From positions 264,315,001 to 264,379,000 of the forward strand of contig OY856414.1 of the NCBI GenBank assembly GCA_963693085.1: 64,000 nt of DNA, given 5' to 3'. Below the pieces are notes generated by a model. The model saw only the letters and a list, made by a program, of their open reading frames with translations. It had not been told where the DNA came from and did not search any database. The translations under genes and the position numbers were made by a program. This document shows, piece by piece, positions 1-10,942 of this stretch (positions within the stretch are counted from its first letter, which is position 1; each line of letters opens with the position of its first letter). The DNA is from Alisma plantago-aquatica (lineage: Eukaryota; Streptophyta; Magnoliopsida; Alismatales; Alismataceae).

Positions 1-310
1 TTTATACTTTCACTTGGGTAGCAATGATGTGTGACTAGGCACCGCTCTTTGCTTGTGAAGTCATAAGTGTTATGGACTTTCACTGCCAACGTGAAATGGA
101 CCTGCAGGGTCACACACATAGGATTTAACCTGGAAGAGGAGTTTTGTCCACAAAGCAATGTTTAGATTGATTACTAAAGGAGTTTAGTAGTTCAATTAAA
201 CACTCAATCAGTCGATAGCTCAATATCATATGGTTCAAGGTGTTGGACGCATTGATAGGAGTATCAGATTGATTGAAATCGCAATTGACTGATTTTGCCC
301 AACCTGTGCT

Positions 311-725
311 CCCAACCGATCGGCTCATGTGATGAACCGGTCGGCTGAGGTGCTGAACCGGTCGGCTGGAGTGTCCAGGCCGATCAGCTCATGCCCAGGT
401 TGAAATGACCGGTTCAAGAGTTGAACCGATCGGCTCAACTGGTGCAACCGACCAGTTGGGAAAGTCATGTCGGCAAGAATTTTCCTTTGGTTTCAAATTG
501 CCCAATTCGATTGGGAATAACATTGGTATACGATACCAATTGAGAACGAAACAAGGAAAGTCTTTTTGAGCCGGATTAGGACCATGAACCGATCGGTTCA
601 AGGCACCGACCGATCGGTTGGAGTGCCCCAAACGATCGGCTTAGGTCCAACCGATCAGCTCAATGGCCAAACCGATCGGTTCAGTTGTGAACCGATCATT
701 TCAAGTTGCGAACCGGTTGCTTTTT
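311..725. repeat. Reiterated palindromic U3 motif (AACCGATCGGTT-like)
   Basis: About fourteen copies of a 12-16 bp motif with consensus close to AACCGATCGGTTCA or AACCGATCGGCTCA occur in roughly 400 bp. They are irregularly spaced and separated by unrelated short spacers. The core is self-complementary. Variants such as AACCGGTCGGCT and AACCGATCAGCT differ by one or two bases. The array lies upstream of the LTR TATA box, where transcription-factor sites or structural repeats of U3 would be expected. Confidence 0.75.
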
Positions 726-803
726 GTAGAAAATTCTCAAATCCTTCTACTCCTACTTTAGTCCCATATTGCCGGGCACAGAGAACCCTGTCCCATGACC
801 CGC

Positions 804-814
804 CTATATATATA
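804..814 (+). promoter_or_regulatory. LTR TATA box
   Basis: CTATATATATA lies downstream of the palindrome array and is followed by a GC-richer leader with a predicted start near 835-845. Position and orientation fit a plus-strand LTR promoter. Confidence 0.5.
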
Positions 815-1371
815 GGGGTATTGGGGGCTTCTCAAAGTACAACTCAATGCAAGCCGGTTGCTTTGCGAAGTTGTCGTTCTCTCTGGTTTTGGTAACTGTG
901 AGAGATCCCGAGCAAGTGCTTCCCGCAAAAGGGAGGTGCAGCAAGGGAAGGACAACTGCAGTTGCAACTGGTAGCAGGAGAGTGTGTTGGCGACTAGTAT
1001 GTCAACAGGAGGGTGCGACTCCTTCCACTTCCTTGTGGGACAAGGAGAGTGGAGTTCCAGGTGGTCCGTGTGGACTACTACAGAGGCGGGAGGACACTGC
1101 CGCTTAGGAGGACAACTGTCATCTGACAGTCCGGTAGGAGGAGGAGTCGTCAGTCCCGGTGCGACCATGAGCTGAACAGACACCGTCCAAGACCGGAGTT
1201 GAAGACCGCGCATTGCGCGAGGTATTGTCGCCGAGCAAGCCTCGAGACAAGGTATGATTCCACAAACCAACCTTTCCTATTATATATATGTTGACGCGTT
1301 TCCTCAGTATGGGTTGGGGGAGAAAATTTTTTTGTTTCCGCTGCCTTCTCTGTCTCCCCTAAAACCCAACA

Positions 1372-4300
1372 TTAACAATCCTTCATTGTGATCTCCGCGC
1401 ACATACAAGTCATCATTAGCTTCAATATTTGCTTGTATTAGCAACCCAACTGAGAATGGACTGGAGTCATCATACTTATCATAGTACTGTTCTTCATCTA
1501 TAGGATCTTCAATAAACTGTCTTTTACCATGAAGAACAACCGACCATTTATCATTTGCAGGATCATCGATATAAAATACTTGTTTCGCATGTGATGCCAA
1601 TATGAATGGTTCATCCTTCTCGCCAATCTTTTCAAAGTTCACTAAAGTGAAACCCAATTCATCCCCTATAACTCCTTTGGTGTTATCAACCCAATTACAT
1701 TTGAAGAGTAGAATTCTGAAATCTATGTAGTCAAACTCCCATATGTCTTCAATGACACTGTAATATGACATTTTAGCTTCACGTGGACTCTTATCCTTTG
1801 CACTTGCAAAAAACATAGTCGATGCTTGAAGGGTGACCCCACTATTTTGGACAACACTCTTATCATCTTGGCGCTTTGTGTAATATGTGAATCCATTAAT
1901 GTCATACCCTTCATAAGACATAACAGTCAATTTTGGTTTAAAGGCGAGGCATTTGATAGTTTCAGTAATATCATCTGGTGTTTGAGATAGTTGATGTAAG
2001 ACTTTATTTTCAAACCACTTAATAAATGTCTTGTTATGTTCTCTAGCAAGCCACATTGTATTGGCTCGAGGATATTGTCTCTTGATGAAATTGGTATGTT
2101 CCTCGATATAAATGTTCACTTCGTCCATGTTGTGTAAAATATACAATTGACCTTGTTCTAACTGCTCACGGCTGATTACTTTCACACGTGATCCCAAAAT
2201 TCCTTTGCCAAATTGCTCGTCAATATTCTTGTCATTATCAGGAGTGTCATTACCACTGAGAAAGTCATTGCAAAAATCCATAACCTCTCTCGCCACATAA
2301 CCCTCGATAATACTCCCTTCAGGCCGATAATGGTTTCGAACATCACTTTTAAAAACGCTCATGTATCGTTCAAAGGGATACATCCAATGCAAGAAAACTG
2401 GTCCAAACATTTTCACTTCCCTAGTCAAGTGGACAACAAGATGTACCATGATATCAAAGAACGATGGAGGAAAATACATCTCAAGCTGACATAGGGTAAC
2501 AACCACTTCTCTTTGCAATTTATTGAGAGTATCAGGGTCAATAACTTTGCTGCACAGACTGTTGAAAAAGAAACAAAGTCTGGTGATTGCAAACCTTACA
2601 TGCTTATATTTGTTGCATTACAATGTGACAATCATGAGATTTAAGACCTATCAACTTCAGATCTTTCAATGATACCAATCTACGGATGTTGGATGAGTAA
2701 CCCTGTGGCACCTTAACATTTACCAAACATTCACAAAAAGCTTTCTTCTCCTTTCTAGACAATGTGTAACAAGCGGGAGGTAAGTATGTTCTCCGATTTC
2801 CCATTTCACGAAATTCTATTAATTGTGACCTTATTCCCATTTCACGTAGAGTCTGGATTTTATCCCATCTTTAGTCTTACCTGGTATATTCAACAAAGTA
2901 CCAATGACACTATCACAGACATTTTTCTCAACGTGCATGACATCGATACAATGTCTGACTGTCAAAGAACTCCAATAAGGAAGATCCCAAAATATTGACT
3001 TCTTCTTGAATAAAGATTTGTCACTCTATGTGGCCATAGTACATTGTGATCTCTTACCAAATTCATTGACAAAGTCTTTTACTCTTTCATAAACAACCTC
3101 CCCTGGTATAGGTTTAGGTGCACTCCGTTCCTCATTCAATCCATTGAATGCTTTGCGCTTCCTACGATACAGATGGAATTTTGGAAGAAACCTTCGATGA
3201 CCGAGATATACAGTCTTACCGCCATGTTTTAGTCCTGTTGAATCAGTGTTCTCTTCACATATAGGACACGCTTTAGCTCCTTTTACACTATATCCAGACA
3301 AATTCCAATATGCTGGAAAGTCATTAATAGTGCAAAACAACATAGCATGCAAATGAAATGTCTCTCTTCGTGAAGCATCATAGGTCATCACACCTTCACC
3401 CCAAAGTTTCTTTAATTCATCAATCAGAGGTTCAAGATAAACATCGATGTCATTTCCAGGTTGTTTAGGGCCCGATATCAACAACGACAACATTACGTAC
3501 TTATTTTTCATACACAACCAGAGAGGAAGATTGTATATTACAAGCATGACTGGCCAAGTGCTATGTTGGCTGCTCAATGTCCCGTACGGATTCATCCCAT
3601 TTGTACAAAGCCCAAGTCTTAGATTCCTGACTTCTTCACCAAATTCAGGGTACAATAGATCAATCTTCTTCCACTGTGGGGAATCAGACGCATGTCGTAG
3701 GATCCCATCATTATTTTTCTTAACATCTGCATGCCACCTCAAATTCTTCGCATCTATCAGATTGGCAAACAAGCGTTGAAACCGTGATATTATAGGTAGA
3801 TACCACATCACCTTGGTAGGAGAACCAGTTTTGGACTCCCCCGAAGTCGTCAATTTATACCGTGACGCACCACATTTTGGACAATCTTTCAAATCCGCAT
3901 AGTCCTTTTGAAATAATACACAATCATTCGGGCATGCGTGTATCTTCTTGGCATCCATTCCCATTGGGCACAACAATTTCTTTACCTGGTATGTTGAGAT
4001 TGGCAGCTCGTTTCCTTCAGGAAGCATTTCTTTCAACAAAGACAACAATGACGTGAAGCTTTTGTCGCTCCATCTATTGTTAGCTTTCAGCTTATACAAT
4101 CTCAATACGGCGCTAAGCTTCGTAGACTTAGTACAACCTGTGTATAACGGTATCTCAGCATCATGCACAATGTTTCTAAAAATGGGAGGTGGATCAGTGT
4201 GCTCTACCCCACAACTATCCAGCATCGCATCAACGATGTCTACTGGAACTGGTTCATTCACATCTACGTCATCATAGGCAATTTCTTCTTCCACACAAGC

Positions 4301-4570
4301 ACTGCTATTGACATCCACTGGTTTCGGGTTTGAAATCTCTCCATGCCAGTGCCATTCTGTATAGCCTTGTATAATCCCATTGCACATGACATGACTTTTG
4401 ATTTCGTCACCAGTGTTGACTTTCAAGTTGTTACCGTAATGCCTACATGGACAGTAGAACCTATCTCCAGGTTGTTTCCTATGTTCCTCGGCAAATCTAA
4501 TAAACTGGTCAAGACCAGAAATAAACTCTGGGGTGCAGCGATTGCGAATGGACATCCATGATCTATCCAT
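1372..4570 (-). pseudogene. TNP2-like CACTA transposase, degenerate
   Basis: Reading from 4570 leftwards, the protein opens MDRSWMSI, the usual start of the transposase-associated domain (PF13963), with a CPC-x2-Y metal-binding-like stretch about 40 residues in. The Transposase_21/tnp2 domain follows at about 3750-3026, including GPKQPGNDIDVYL and the CPIC cysteine pair. The frame stops at 3026, but tnp2-like sequence continues through 2604-3025 in shifted frames. DUF4218 (about 2560-2100) and DUF4216 (about 1780-1500) follow in an open frame running to the LTR junction. An upstream in-frame ATG at 4636 exists, but the domain start favours 4570. The motif normally read as TDGFNPFG is TNGMNPYG here, so a probable catalytic Asp is Asn. 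Frameshifts plus this change mean it should not make active transposase. Confidence 0.88.
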
Positions 4571-4680
4571 TCTATGATCAAAGAGAAAACAAGTATATAT
4601 TACAATAAGATTAGGGTCTAGGGTTAACAAATACATGTGATGTCATTATTATATATAATAAATGTGTACCACCTATCCCA

Positions 4681-4874
4681 TTCTTGAACACCTAATCTCA
4701 CTAGTAAGTGTATAATGTGTATTGGGTTTTCAAGAAAATTTCGGCAGCATTTCCCCACTGTTCTCCAAGTACATATGTACTTAGAGAACAAACAGGGAAA
4801 TGCTGCCGAAATTTTCTTGAAAACCCAATACACATTATACACTTACATCCTAAGCGAGATTAGGTGTTCAAGAA
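4681..4874. repeat. 194-bp near-perfect palindrome upstream of CACTA#1 transposase
   Basis: The arms (about 90 bp each) run from TTCTTGAACACCTAATCTCA at the left to its complement at 4862-4874, and include GGGTTTTCAAGAAAATTTCG and its complement. The centre GTACATATGTAC is itself palindromic, so there is almost no loop. It lies about 110 bp upstream of the transposase start. The same palindrome recurs in CACTA#2 at 38697-38877. Confidence 0.9.
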
Positions 4875-4897
4875 CAGTCCCAAACTGGGGACTATCC

Positions 4898-4926
4898 AAG
4901 ATTTACTCCTAATGAGTAAATCTTGG
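4898..4926. repeat. Small inverted repeat beside the large palindrome
   Basis: AAGATTTACTC and GAGTAAATCTT are separated by five bases. The same hairpin recurs twice in CACTA#2, near 38640 and 38982, so it is a conserved part of this region of the family. Confidence 0.75.
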
Positions 4927-4940
4927 ACAGGTTTCTAGGC

Positions 4941-5985
4941 CAACAAATAATGTGTTTTCATTCTTATACCTAAAATCCTAGTTCTTCAAGTTAGGGTGAT
5001 TATTGATGTCTTTAAAAGCATGATTGGCAATTTAGGGAAAAGTTCAACATTTACATTCAAAGCATGTCACATGTGTGCATTACAGTTCATCATTAAGCAA
5101 GAAGGGTGATTAGGATTCTCAATATACTCAACAATGAAACAAGTTAAACATGTGTGCATTACAGTTCATCATTTACATTCCAAGCATGTCACATGTGTGC
5201 ATTACAGTTCATCATCAAGATATCTATAACTTACTTAAACATTCAATTATGAAGTAAATATACACTTAATTCAAAATAGCATGACGCACAAATAAGTAGA
5301 TGAAAAATACAAATAAGTAGATTCAGGTCTGGGCCTGAAGGCCGAACTCAAGGCTGTGATTTTCGTGGTGTTTCCTGGGTAGAACTGCCCCTGGTTCAGA
5401 CATGCTTCATGCACAGGTGGAAAGGGCTCAGCTAGAAACGTAGCTAGGTGCTACTCGTGGCTGAGGGGGCTGTGGAATCAAGTTTAGGGCTCTTAGTCGG
5501 AGTCAAGGGCGGAATTTGGTAGTGTTGGTCATGCCCAGCTACTCCTGGACGGCGTCGCTACAGCTGCAGCTGCTACTTCTGGCCTCCGGCGCTGCTCTAT
5601 AGGTCGGGCGCTGCTAGGGTGAGATAGAGGAAGAAGAAGGGCGGAGGAAGGAGAAGAGAGGAAGGCGGCTCCGCAGGAATGGCACGATGGTTGGGGTTGG
5701 GGGTGGGGTAGCGGCGGTTGGGGGTGGGGTGGTGGCCGTCAGGGAAAAGCAAGGTGGAGGAGAAAAGGGTTACCTTGCAGAGGAAGCTGGCGGCAGCGAG
5801 AGGACAGGAGCAACGACCGGCGGAAGCACCGAGCGACGACGAGAGGACAGGAGCACGGACGGCAGGGAGCAGCGGCAGGGAGCGGCGGGGGCGAGCAAGA
5901 AATCGCCGAACCTAACTGAAATCGGGAATGAAACAGGAAAAGGGGAAGAGTCGCTCGCGCTGGTGAGCTATTAAGTTGACAATAA
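4941..5985 (-). other. CACTA#1 leader region without a recognisable gene
   Basis: Between the palindrome and the subterminal array I see no coding region. The segment holds three direct copies of a 25-bp phrase (ACATGTGTGCATTACAGTTC and flanks) at about 5069, 5149 and 5190, and a purine-rich, GC-richer block at 5580-5900 whose open frames are low-complexity Gly/Arg/Glu-rich. It is probably 5' leader or intron of the minus-strand transposase gene. Confidence 0.5.
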
Positions 5986-5989
5986 GCGT

Positions 5990-6394
5990 CAGTGATTCAA
6001 AATAACCGACAACTAAACCAACAGTGTCGGTTCTTTTCCAAAAACCGACACCTATACTAGATTATAGTCGTCGGTTTTTAACTAAAAGAAAACCGACAAC
6101 TATTCCTGTCCCGCGAATAACCTTTAGTCATCGGTTATTTATTTATAAATCGACGCCATATGTCAAATTTTGGAGGTAATTTTTTCGCTGGAATTTTGGT
6201 TTTGGCGGTTGATTTTCGGTGTCGGTTTTTATTAATTAACCGACACTTAATAAAAGCGGTACCCGTGTATGGTCGACCTTCATAGATTGGATGTCGGTTG
6301 ATGTTATCAACCGACACTGTAGAGTTTAGGTGTCGGTTTATGTATACAACCGACACCTTGAAAAGTGACTTTATAAGCCATTTCTGTAGTAGTG
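5990..6394 (-). repeat. CACTA#1 subterminal repeats and terminal inverted repeat
   Basis: Inverted and direct copies of GTGTCGGTT/AACCGACAC recur at irregular spacing up to the terminus. In CACTA elements such arrays bind the element-encoded TNPA-type protein. The terminal repeat occupies about 6378-6394 and reads CACTACTACAGAAATGG on the minus strand. Confidence 0.85.
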
Positions 6395-6576
6395 TTTACT
6401 AATTGAATTTCCTTATTATTGGGACCAATAGCCAATAAAGCCCACAAAACAATCGTCAAGGCTATTGTAAACGAAATATATTTATTCCAAAAAATTATAT
6501 CATTATTTGTTCAAATATCTTTAATATGAGAAATTACATTTCTCACCAATTGAACCAAAAAATTGGGGTTGTAACA
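6395..6576 (-). repeat. Gypsy-A 3' LTR, terminal fragment
   Basis: This is the first about 180 bp of the minus-strand 3' LTR, ending on the plus strand in GTAACA (TG start on the minus strand). It matches the end of the 5' LTR at 19229-19411. CACTA#1 cuts it off at its left edge. Confidence 0.85.
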
Positions 6577-6589
6577 TCCTTCCCCTCTT
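6577..6589 (-). other. Polypurine tract of gypsy-A
   Basis: On the minus strand this reads AAGAGGGGAAGGA directly before the LTR start TGTTACAACC. It is in the position used to prime plus-strand DNA synthesis. Gypsy-B has the equivalent AAGGAGGGGAGGA. Confidence 0.8.
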
Positions 6590-9500
6590 ATAGGAATTTT
6601 GTCCTCAAAATTCTGTCAAGCAAACAAACAATTCAGGGTAAGACTTTTTCAAATCCATCATTGGCCCCTGTGCGGCTTTACCTTACACATGGTGTTTCCA
6701 AAGAACCTTTATCGTCACATATTCTTTTCTCTGAGTTCTTTCACTTTGGCGTCTATAAATTGCACAGGTGACTCAGATCATTTCAGCCTCCCTTGGGCTC
6801 ACTAGGTTCATTGCTCAACACATGGTTTGGGTACCTCACATAGTGATCTAAATTGGACACCTAGAACTTATCACATATTACTTTATCCTGAGGGGTAATA
6901 TCAAATGTAACCTTCTCCACCAAACATGTCAAAAGAACCCATGCATCGGAGACTCAGCTCTTTTAGCTATAACTTAGAGGGGTCGGATTTTCATGACATA
7001 TTCCCCCACAATGAAATGTATGTCAGTCTACTTTGCCTCAACTTACAACTCATGTCATCCCTGGGCTCCTTTCAGCCATTCCATGATCAAAGCGACTTTA
7101 TTTGCACACACACTATGGTCCTTTTTTGACCTTCGCAAAGTCCCTTCACCAACATCACCATAATGAAGTGGTGACCGATACAACCTCCCTTACAGAGATT
7201 CTTTATGTCCCGATACTGGCTATGGTGGTCATCATCACATCTTTCATAGGATAAGAACTGTCTCTAGATATCACCCTGAACGAGCACACATGCTCTCATC
7301 AGACCCTTTAGTCTGGATTATACTAATCATTAGTTAGGGGTGATAAACTGTACTAAGGTAGAGTTCTTCATGTTTTTACTTCCACCTCACGGAAGTGAAT
7401 CTTTAGGTTAAACTCAAGAACCTTTGAACTCACATCATGGTGTAGTTGAACCATCTCTCTCATGGGTAGTCCAACCAGATCTATTCCTCGATAGAACTCT
7501 TTCTTTCTCATGTCATCTAGGTAAAGAGATCTACCATAACCCATATTGCATTTTGACCTTCCTTGGTCCAGGGGAGACTTACAACATCCATAGTGATGAA
7601 CTCCCTTTCTCTTTTGGGGACTCTTTATCCCTTACATCAATGCACTGGGTTACTGGTGTTTGTCCTTCTCCCTCGGCTTGCATGGCCATATACCACATGA
7701 AACTTTATCTTAGGCATCTAAAGTACTACTGTCACTTATTATCTTCGTAGTATGGTGTATGGTGATCTTAAAATCATGATCTACTATATGTCATTATTCC
7801 TCAAGATCAAAACCTCAAAAACCCTAAACCATTCTAGTTGGGGTTTCATCACCTTCTTTTCCAAAGAAGTGCATCTGAGGTTCTACCACCATCCTTTCAT
7901 TGCATCAAGGACTAGATTGGCTAATCAAACAACCATTAATTGATCTCGTTACATCAGAGTGTTAGCCAAACATATCTTCTTTTCCAAACTTAGGGTTAGT
8001 CTAACAACCTCTTCTAGCCAAACTAGGCAGATATATTTCAACCAGAGCATCCATTACCACTTCACCTTCGTATGTATTAGGTAACATTAAAAACATATAC
8101 TTCCATGTATTTCACTTATCATCTCAAACTCGAACTCTAAGTCTATCTTCATTGAGAACACTTTGAGCTCATCTTCTTAGTGATCAAACTCAACCTTGTA
8201 TGACTCATATCTCATGATAAAAACATCCTCATAAGGTGACTACCTCATTCCTCTTAGTGTTTGAAAACCATCCATGTACCATTCACTTTACCAGGGCATG
8301 TTATCTTCTCTGTCCTCATACCTCATAGCAACATTCTAACTCACATCATCTTTTATCCTTGGTGTATGGCATGCGTACTGTCCTATCTCTCACTCCCATA
8401 ACAAGAGGAAATAAGCATTTGGCGACTGCCCAAATATAAAGTTCTTCCTATTCCATGAGTAGAGATGGTACATCCCACATTGCCAGTACACCTTCAAATC
8501 TAAGTTGAAACGTGCAACTTATGTCTCTACATCACAATCATCTTGATATCTAAGTTACTTTTATGAAAAACTGGTCTCGAACCTATACACATCCCTTGGT
8601 CATCTCCTCTAGGTCCATAGGAGTTCTGACACTTTTGGGGTCATCCCTCTTCCCTTATGCATCCAAAGAGTGCCCTATTCATTTACCCTTTGGGTCCCAT
8701 GAGTTCATGAAGGTGATCAATCTCCTAACCCATGGCCCTCAAACAATGATAGTTGTTACCTCCCGACCCTATGGTCATGTGCAACTAGGGAATTAGGCAA
8801 CTTCCACTTTCATCGGTCTTATCCCCACCTGACCCTAGGATAGACTTAGGATTCCATTTATAGTACATGTCCAACTTAGAACGTTACCCAAGCCTTCATC
8901 ATCTCTCCTTGTATACATGGGCTGACATTCATCCTTTCATAGGGATCATGGTGACCTGCCTACCTTGGTCACGCCCCATACCGGTTACCTCCATGGTAAC
9001 ACATCCTCATGCACTTAGAGATGGATATCTATGGGTCTACAGGTTCATTCTCATACCATGTACTTTTCACTTAGCTTCTCAAGATCCTATGAGACCTCTT
9101 TAGGTTTCCTCAAAAACCACAAAACTGGTATACACCCTACCAAAGGGTCCCTCTCACAGGATGGGAGGAAACTACAACTCTTGACCACAAGGTCACAAAC
9201 ATCCTTAGGATTTACATCCATATGAGCATGCTTAACCCAGCAGCCACTAAGGCACAAGCGGACCACCTACTAAACCATGCTAGGTCACAATTATTCTCGT
9301 CTTCAACATTGGGTCAAGATTATACCTTCCCATGTCATCAACTTAGTTGTGAGGGGTTTGTCAAACATACTTTAAACTTAAGGGGTTTCCTTTTTCCTCT
9401 ATACATGAGGAGTACCATGCTCGAAAATATAGAAACTTAATTCTCGTCATGAGCATTAGGTACACCACTTCCCCTCTTAGGCCTAGGAACCCTAGGTTAA

Positions 9501-10930
9501 CTTTTTGATGACCAACTGCATGCTCAATCTCTTAACCCACGAATCAAGCATGTATAAGGTATGACACACACTTCCTGTCATCCTTCTACTCGAGCAACAC
9601 TTCTGAGTCAAGTCCTCCTTAAGGACAACCAACAAGGTACAAGGCCTCACAACCTATTACTAAACCTCTCTAGATCTAAGGAACTCTTCTCCCTATCACA
9701 GGAGGGAAACTCCTATACCAAAGGCACAGAGGTATCAGTAGATTCATCCTCTCTCTAGGGTTTGGTTCCTCTCATGGCAACCAAGACATCATAAACCTCT
9801 AGGGATCAAGCATGTGGCGACCACTATCATCCACTTAGGTCGCATCATCCTCAATTCCCTACTTTTCCTCATATCTCAGATTCTAGGATTCCAACCTTCT
9901 TTCTTGGTTTCATGCTCTCTCTCTAGAGCTAACCCTACAACCAACCTCACCATTAGAGGTCCTCTCTTCATAAAGGATCAACCTCAAAAGCATGCCCCTA
10001 CCTGGATGAAGCCAATGTTCAACTTATGTTCGCTCAAGGTTATCCATAGCCCTTATGCTTATCACATAAGCTATCCATCAAACTCTCCCGGCCAGGGTTT
10101 CAACCTATTGCTCGCACTACTGATACATTCTGGGTGCCTATTATGCCCATATAAGCTCATGGGGTTTCCATAGGTTCTTCTCTAACCTCATCAATGAAGG
10201 AGCTATCCTTCACTCTAACATGCACGACCCTTCCCAGGGTTGGGTCGCCAGAGGTACTAGGACATCCAAGGCATGTCCATCCAAACACCTAGTCTAAGTC
10301 ATCATGCCATCTCTCTCTCTAACCTTCACTTAGGGTTAGGGTTAACATCATCCTCAGAGGATGTGTCATGTCTCTACTTGTAATGGAGATTTCTATCTCT
10401 AAGACTAACTCTCTTCATTTATCCTCCTGACAAGAAGGTCTAGCCTCAGGTCTCTTCTAAGGGCATAACAACTTATGTCATACGACCTAAGCATGTATCT
10501 ATTCTTTAGTTTTGCGCTTAATCTATTAAGCCTATGTCCATGACATCTTATTTACATACTTTTTCATTAATTTGGTGGAGGATTCCTTATAACTTATTAA
10601 CCTTACCCATACCTCAAGAGGGTGAGGAGAAGAGAGAAAACCCTAATCCTTAAGGTCCTTAATAGAATTTGTGATGAGAAGGGATGAATAAGATGAGAAA
10701 GTCCTAAAGGTATCTTATTTCGAGTCATACCCTAAGACTTTGGACAGACAGTCACATGGATCTGGGAGTCCTTGTATTCTGACTAGTGGTGCAGAGGAAA
10801 ATATTGCCAGCCCCCGGTCATGATCCTTTTCTAGACACCTCCGACTTTCGTATAATCCTCTAATAACTCCCTTGGGTTCTATGGAGTTTGTAAAATTTAA
10901 TAATTATTAATGGTTAAGTGAGGAACCTAT
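6590..10930 (-). pseudogene. Gypsy-A interior: extinct gag-pol
   Basis: The left 300 bp can be lined up with the integrase C-terminal coding region of gypsy-B at 36893-37240 (for example the shared phrase GGTGTTTCCAAAGAACCTTT). Near 10560 the phrase AATTTGGTGGAGGAT matches the leader just upstream of gypsy-B gag at 51130. Between these points I recognise no reverse transcriptase, protease or integrase motif in any frame. The plus-strand open frames here are chance products of a C-rich, stop-poor strand. The copy is either very old or internally shortened. Confidence 0.65.
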
Positions 10931-10942
10931 GCTCTGATACCA
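10931..10942 (-). other. Primer binding site of gypsy-A (initiator Met tRNA type)
   Basis: On the minus strand TGGTATCAGAGC follows the LTR end ATAACA after two bases. This is the standard plant PBS complementary to the 3' end of initiator tRNA-Met. Confidence 0.9.

Larger units (their letters stand above)
1..1371 (+). mobile_element. Right part of a copia-like LTR (solo LTR or 3' LTR)
   Basis: The right edge is abrupt: CACTA#1 coding sequence stops at 1372 and the segment to its left ends in CCAACA, a typical LTR 3' end. Read on the plus strand the segment has LTR architecture: a repeat-rich U3, a TATA box near 804, a presumed transcript start shortly after it, then R/U5. In the related CACTA#2 copy (39330-39350) the same site is uninterrupted, reading about TTAATTG on the coding strand, so TTAAC at 1372-1376 is the likely right target duplication. 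The left end lies outside the window, so a solo LTR and a full element cannot be told apart. Assignment to copia rests on the terminal sequence style only. Confidence 0.6.
1372..6394 (-). mobile_element. CACTA (En/Spm) transposon, copy 1, truncated by an LTR insertion
   Basis: The right terminus, read inward on the minus strand, begins CACTACTACAGAAATGG, a canonical CACTA terminal inverted repeat. It is followed by about 400 bp of subterminal repeats (GTGTCGGTT/AACCGACAC). The interior carries a minus-strand TNP2-type transposase pseudogene. The element sits in the 3' LTR of gypsy-A: the base after the terminus continues the LTR sequence seen intact near 19228, and TTT at 6395-6397 is the probable 3-bp target duplication. 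The distal part, where a second CACTA gene would be expected, is replaced at 1371 by a copia-like LTR. The other terminus is outside the window. Confidence 0.9.

Noticed and set aside
389..631. Short minus-strand open frames across the U3 repeat (NRSVG-type proteins)
   Set aside because: They are translations of the palindromic repeat; the repetition is at DNA level and there is no domain.
311..725. CRISPR-like array
   Set aside because: Motif units are too short, irregularly spaced and variable; they lie in an LTR U3 of a plant retrotransposon.
758..1270. 170-codon minus-strand frame in the left LTR
   Set aside because: It runs antisense to the LTR promoter and leader, has no recognisable motif and overlaps LTR structure on the other strand.
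5687..5974. Gly/Arg/Glu-rich plus-strand frame in CACTA#1
   Set aside because: Low-complexity translation of a purine-rich leader, antisense to the transposase.
6526..10173. Series of plus-strand frames of 60-120 codons
   Set aside because: They are antisense to the decayed gypsy-A interior, share no family motif, and arise because the plus strand is C-rich and poor in stops.
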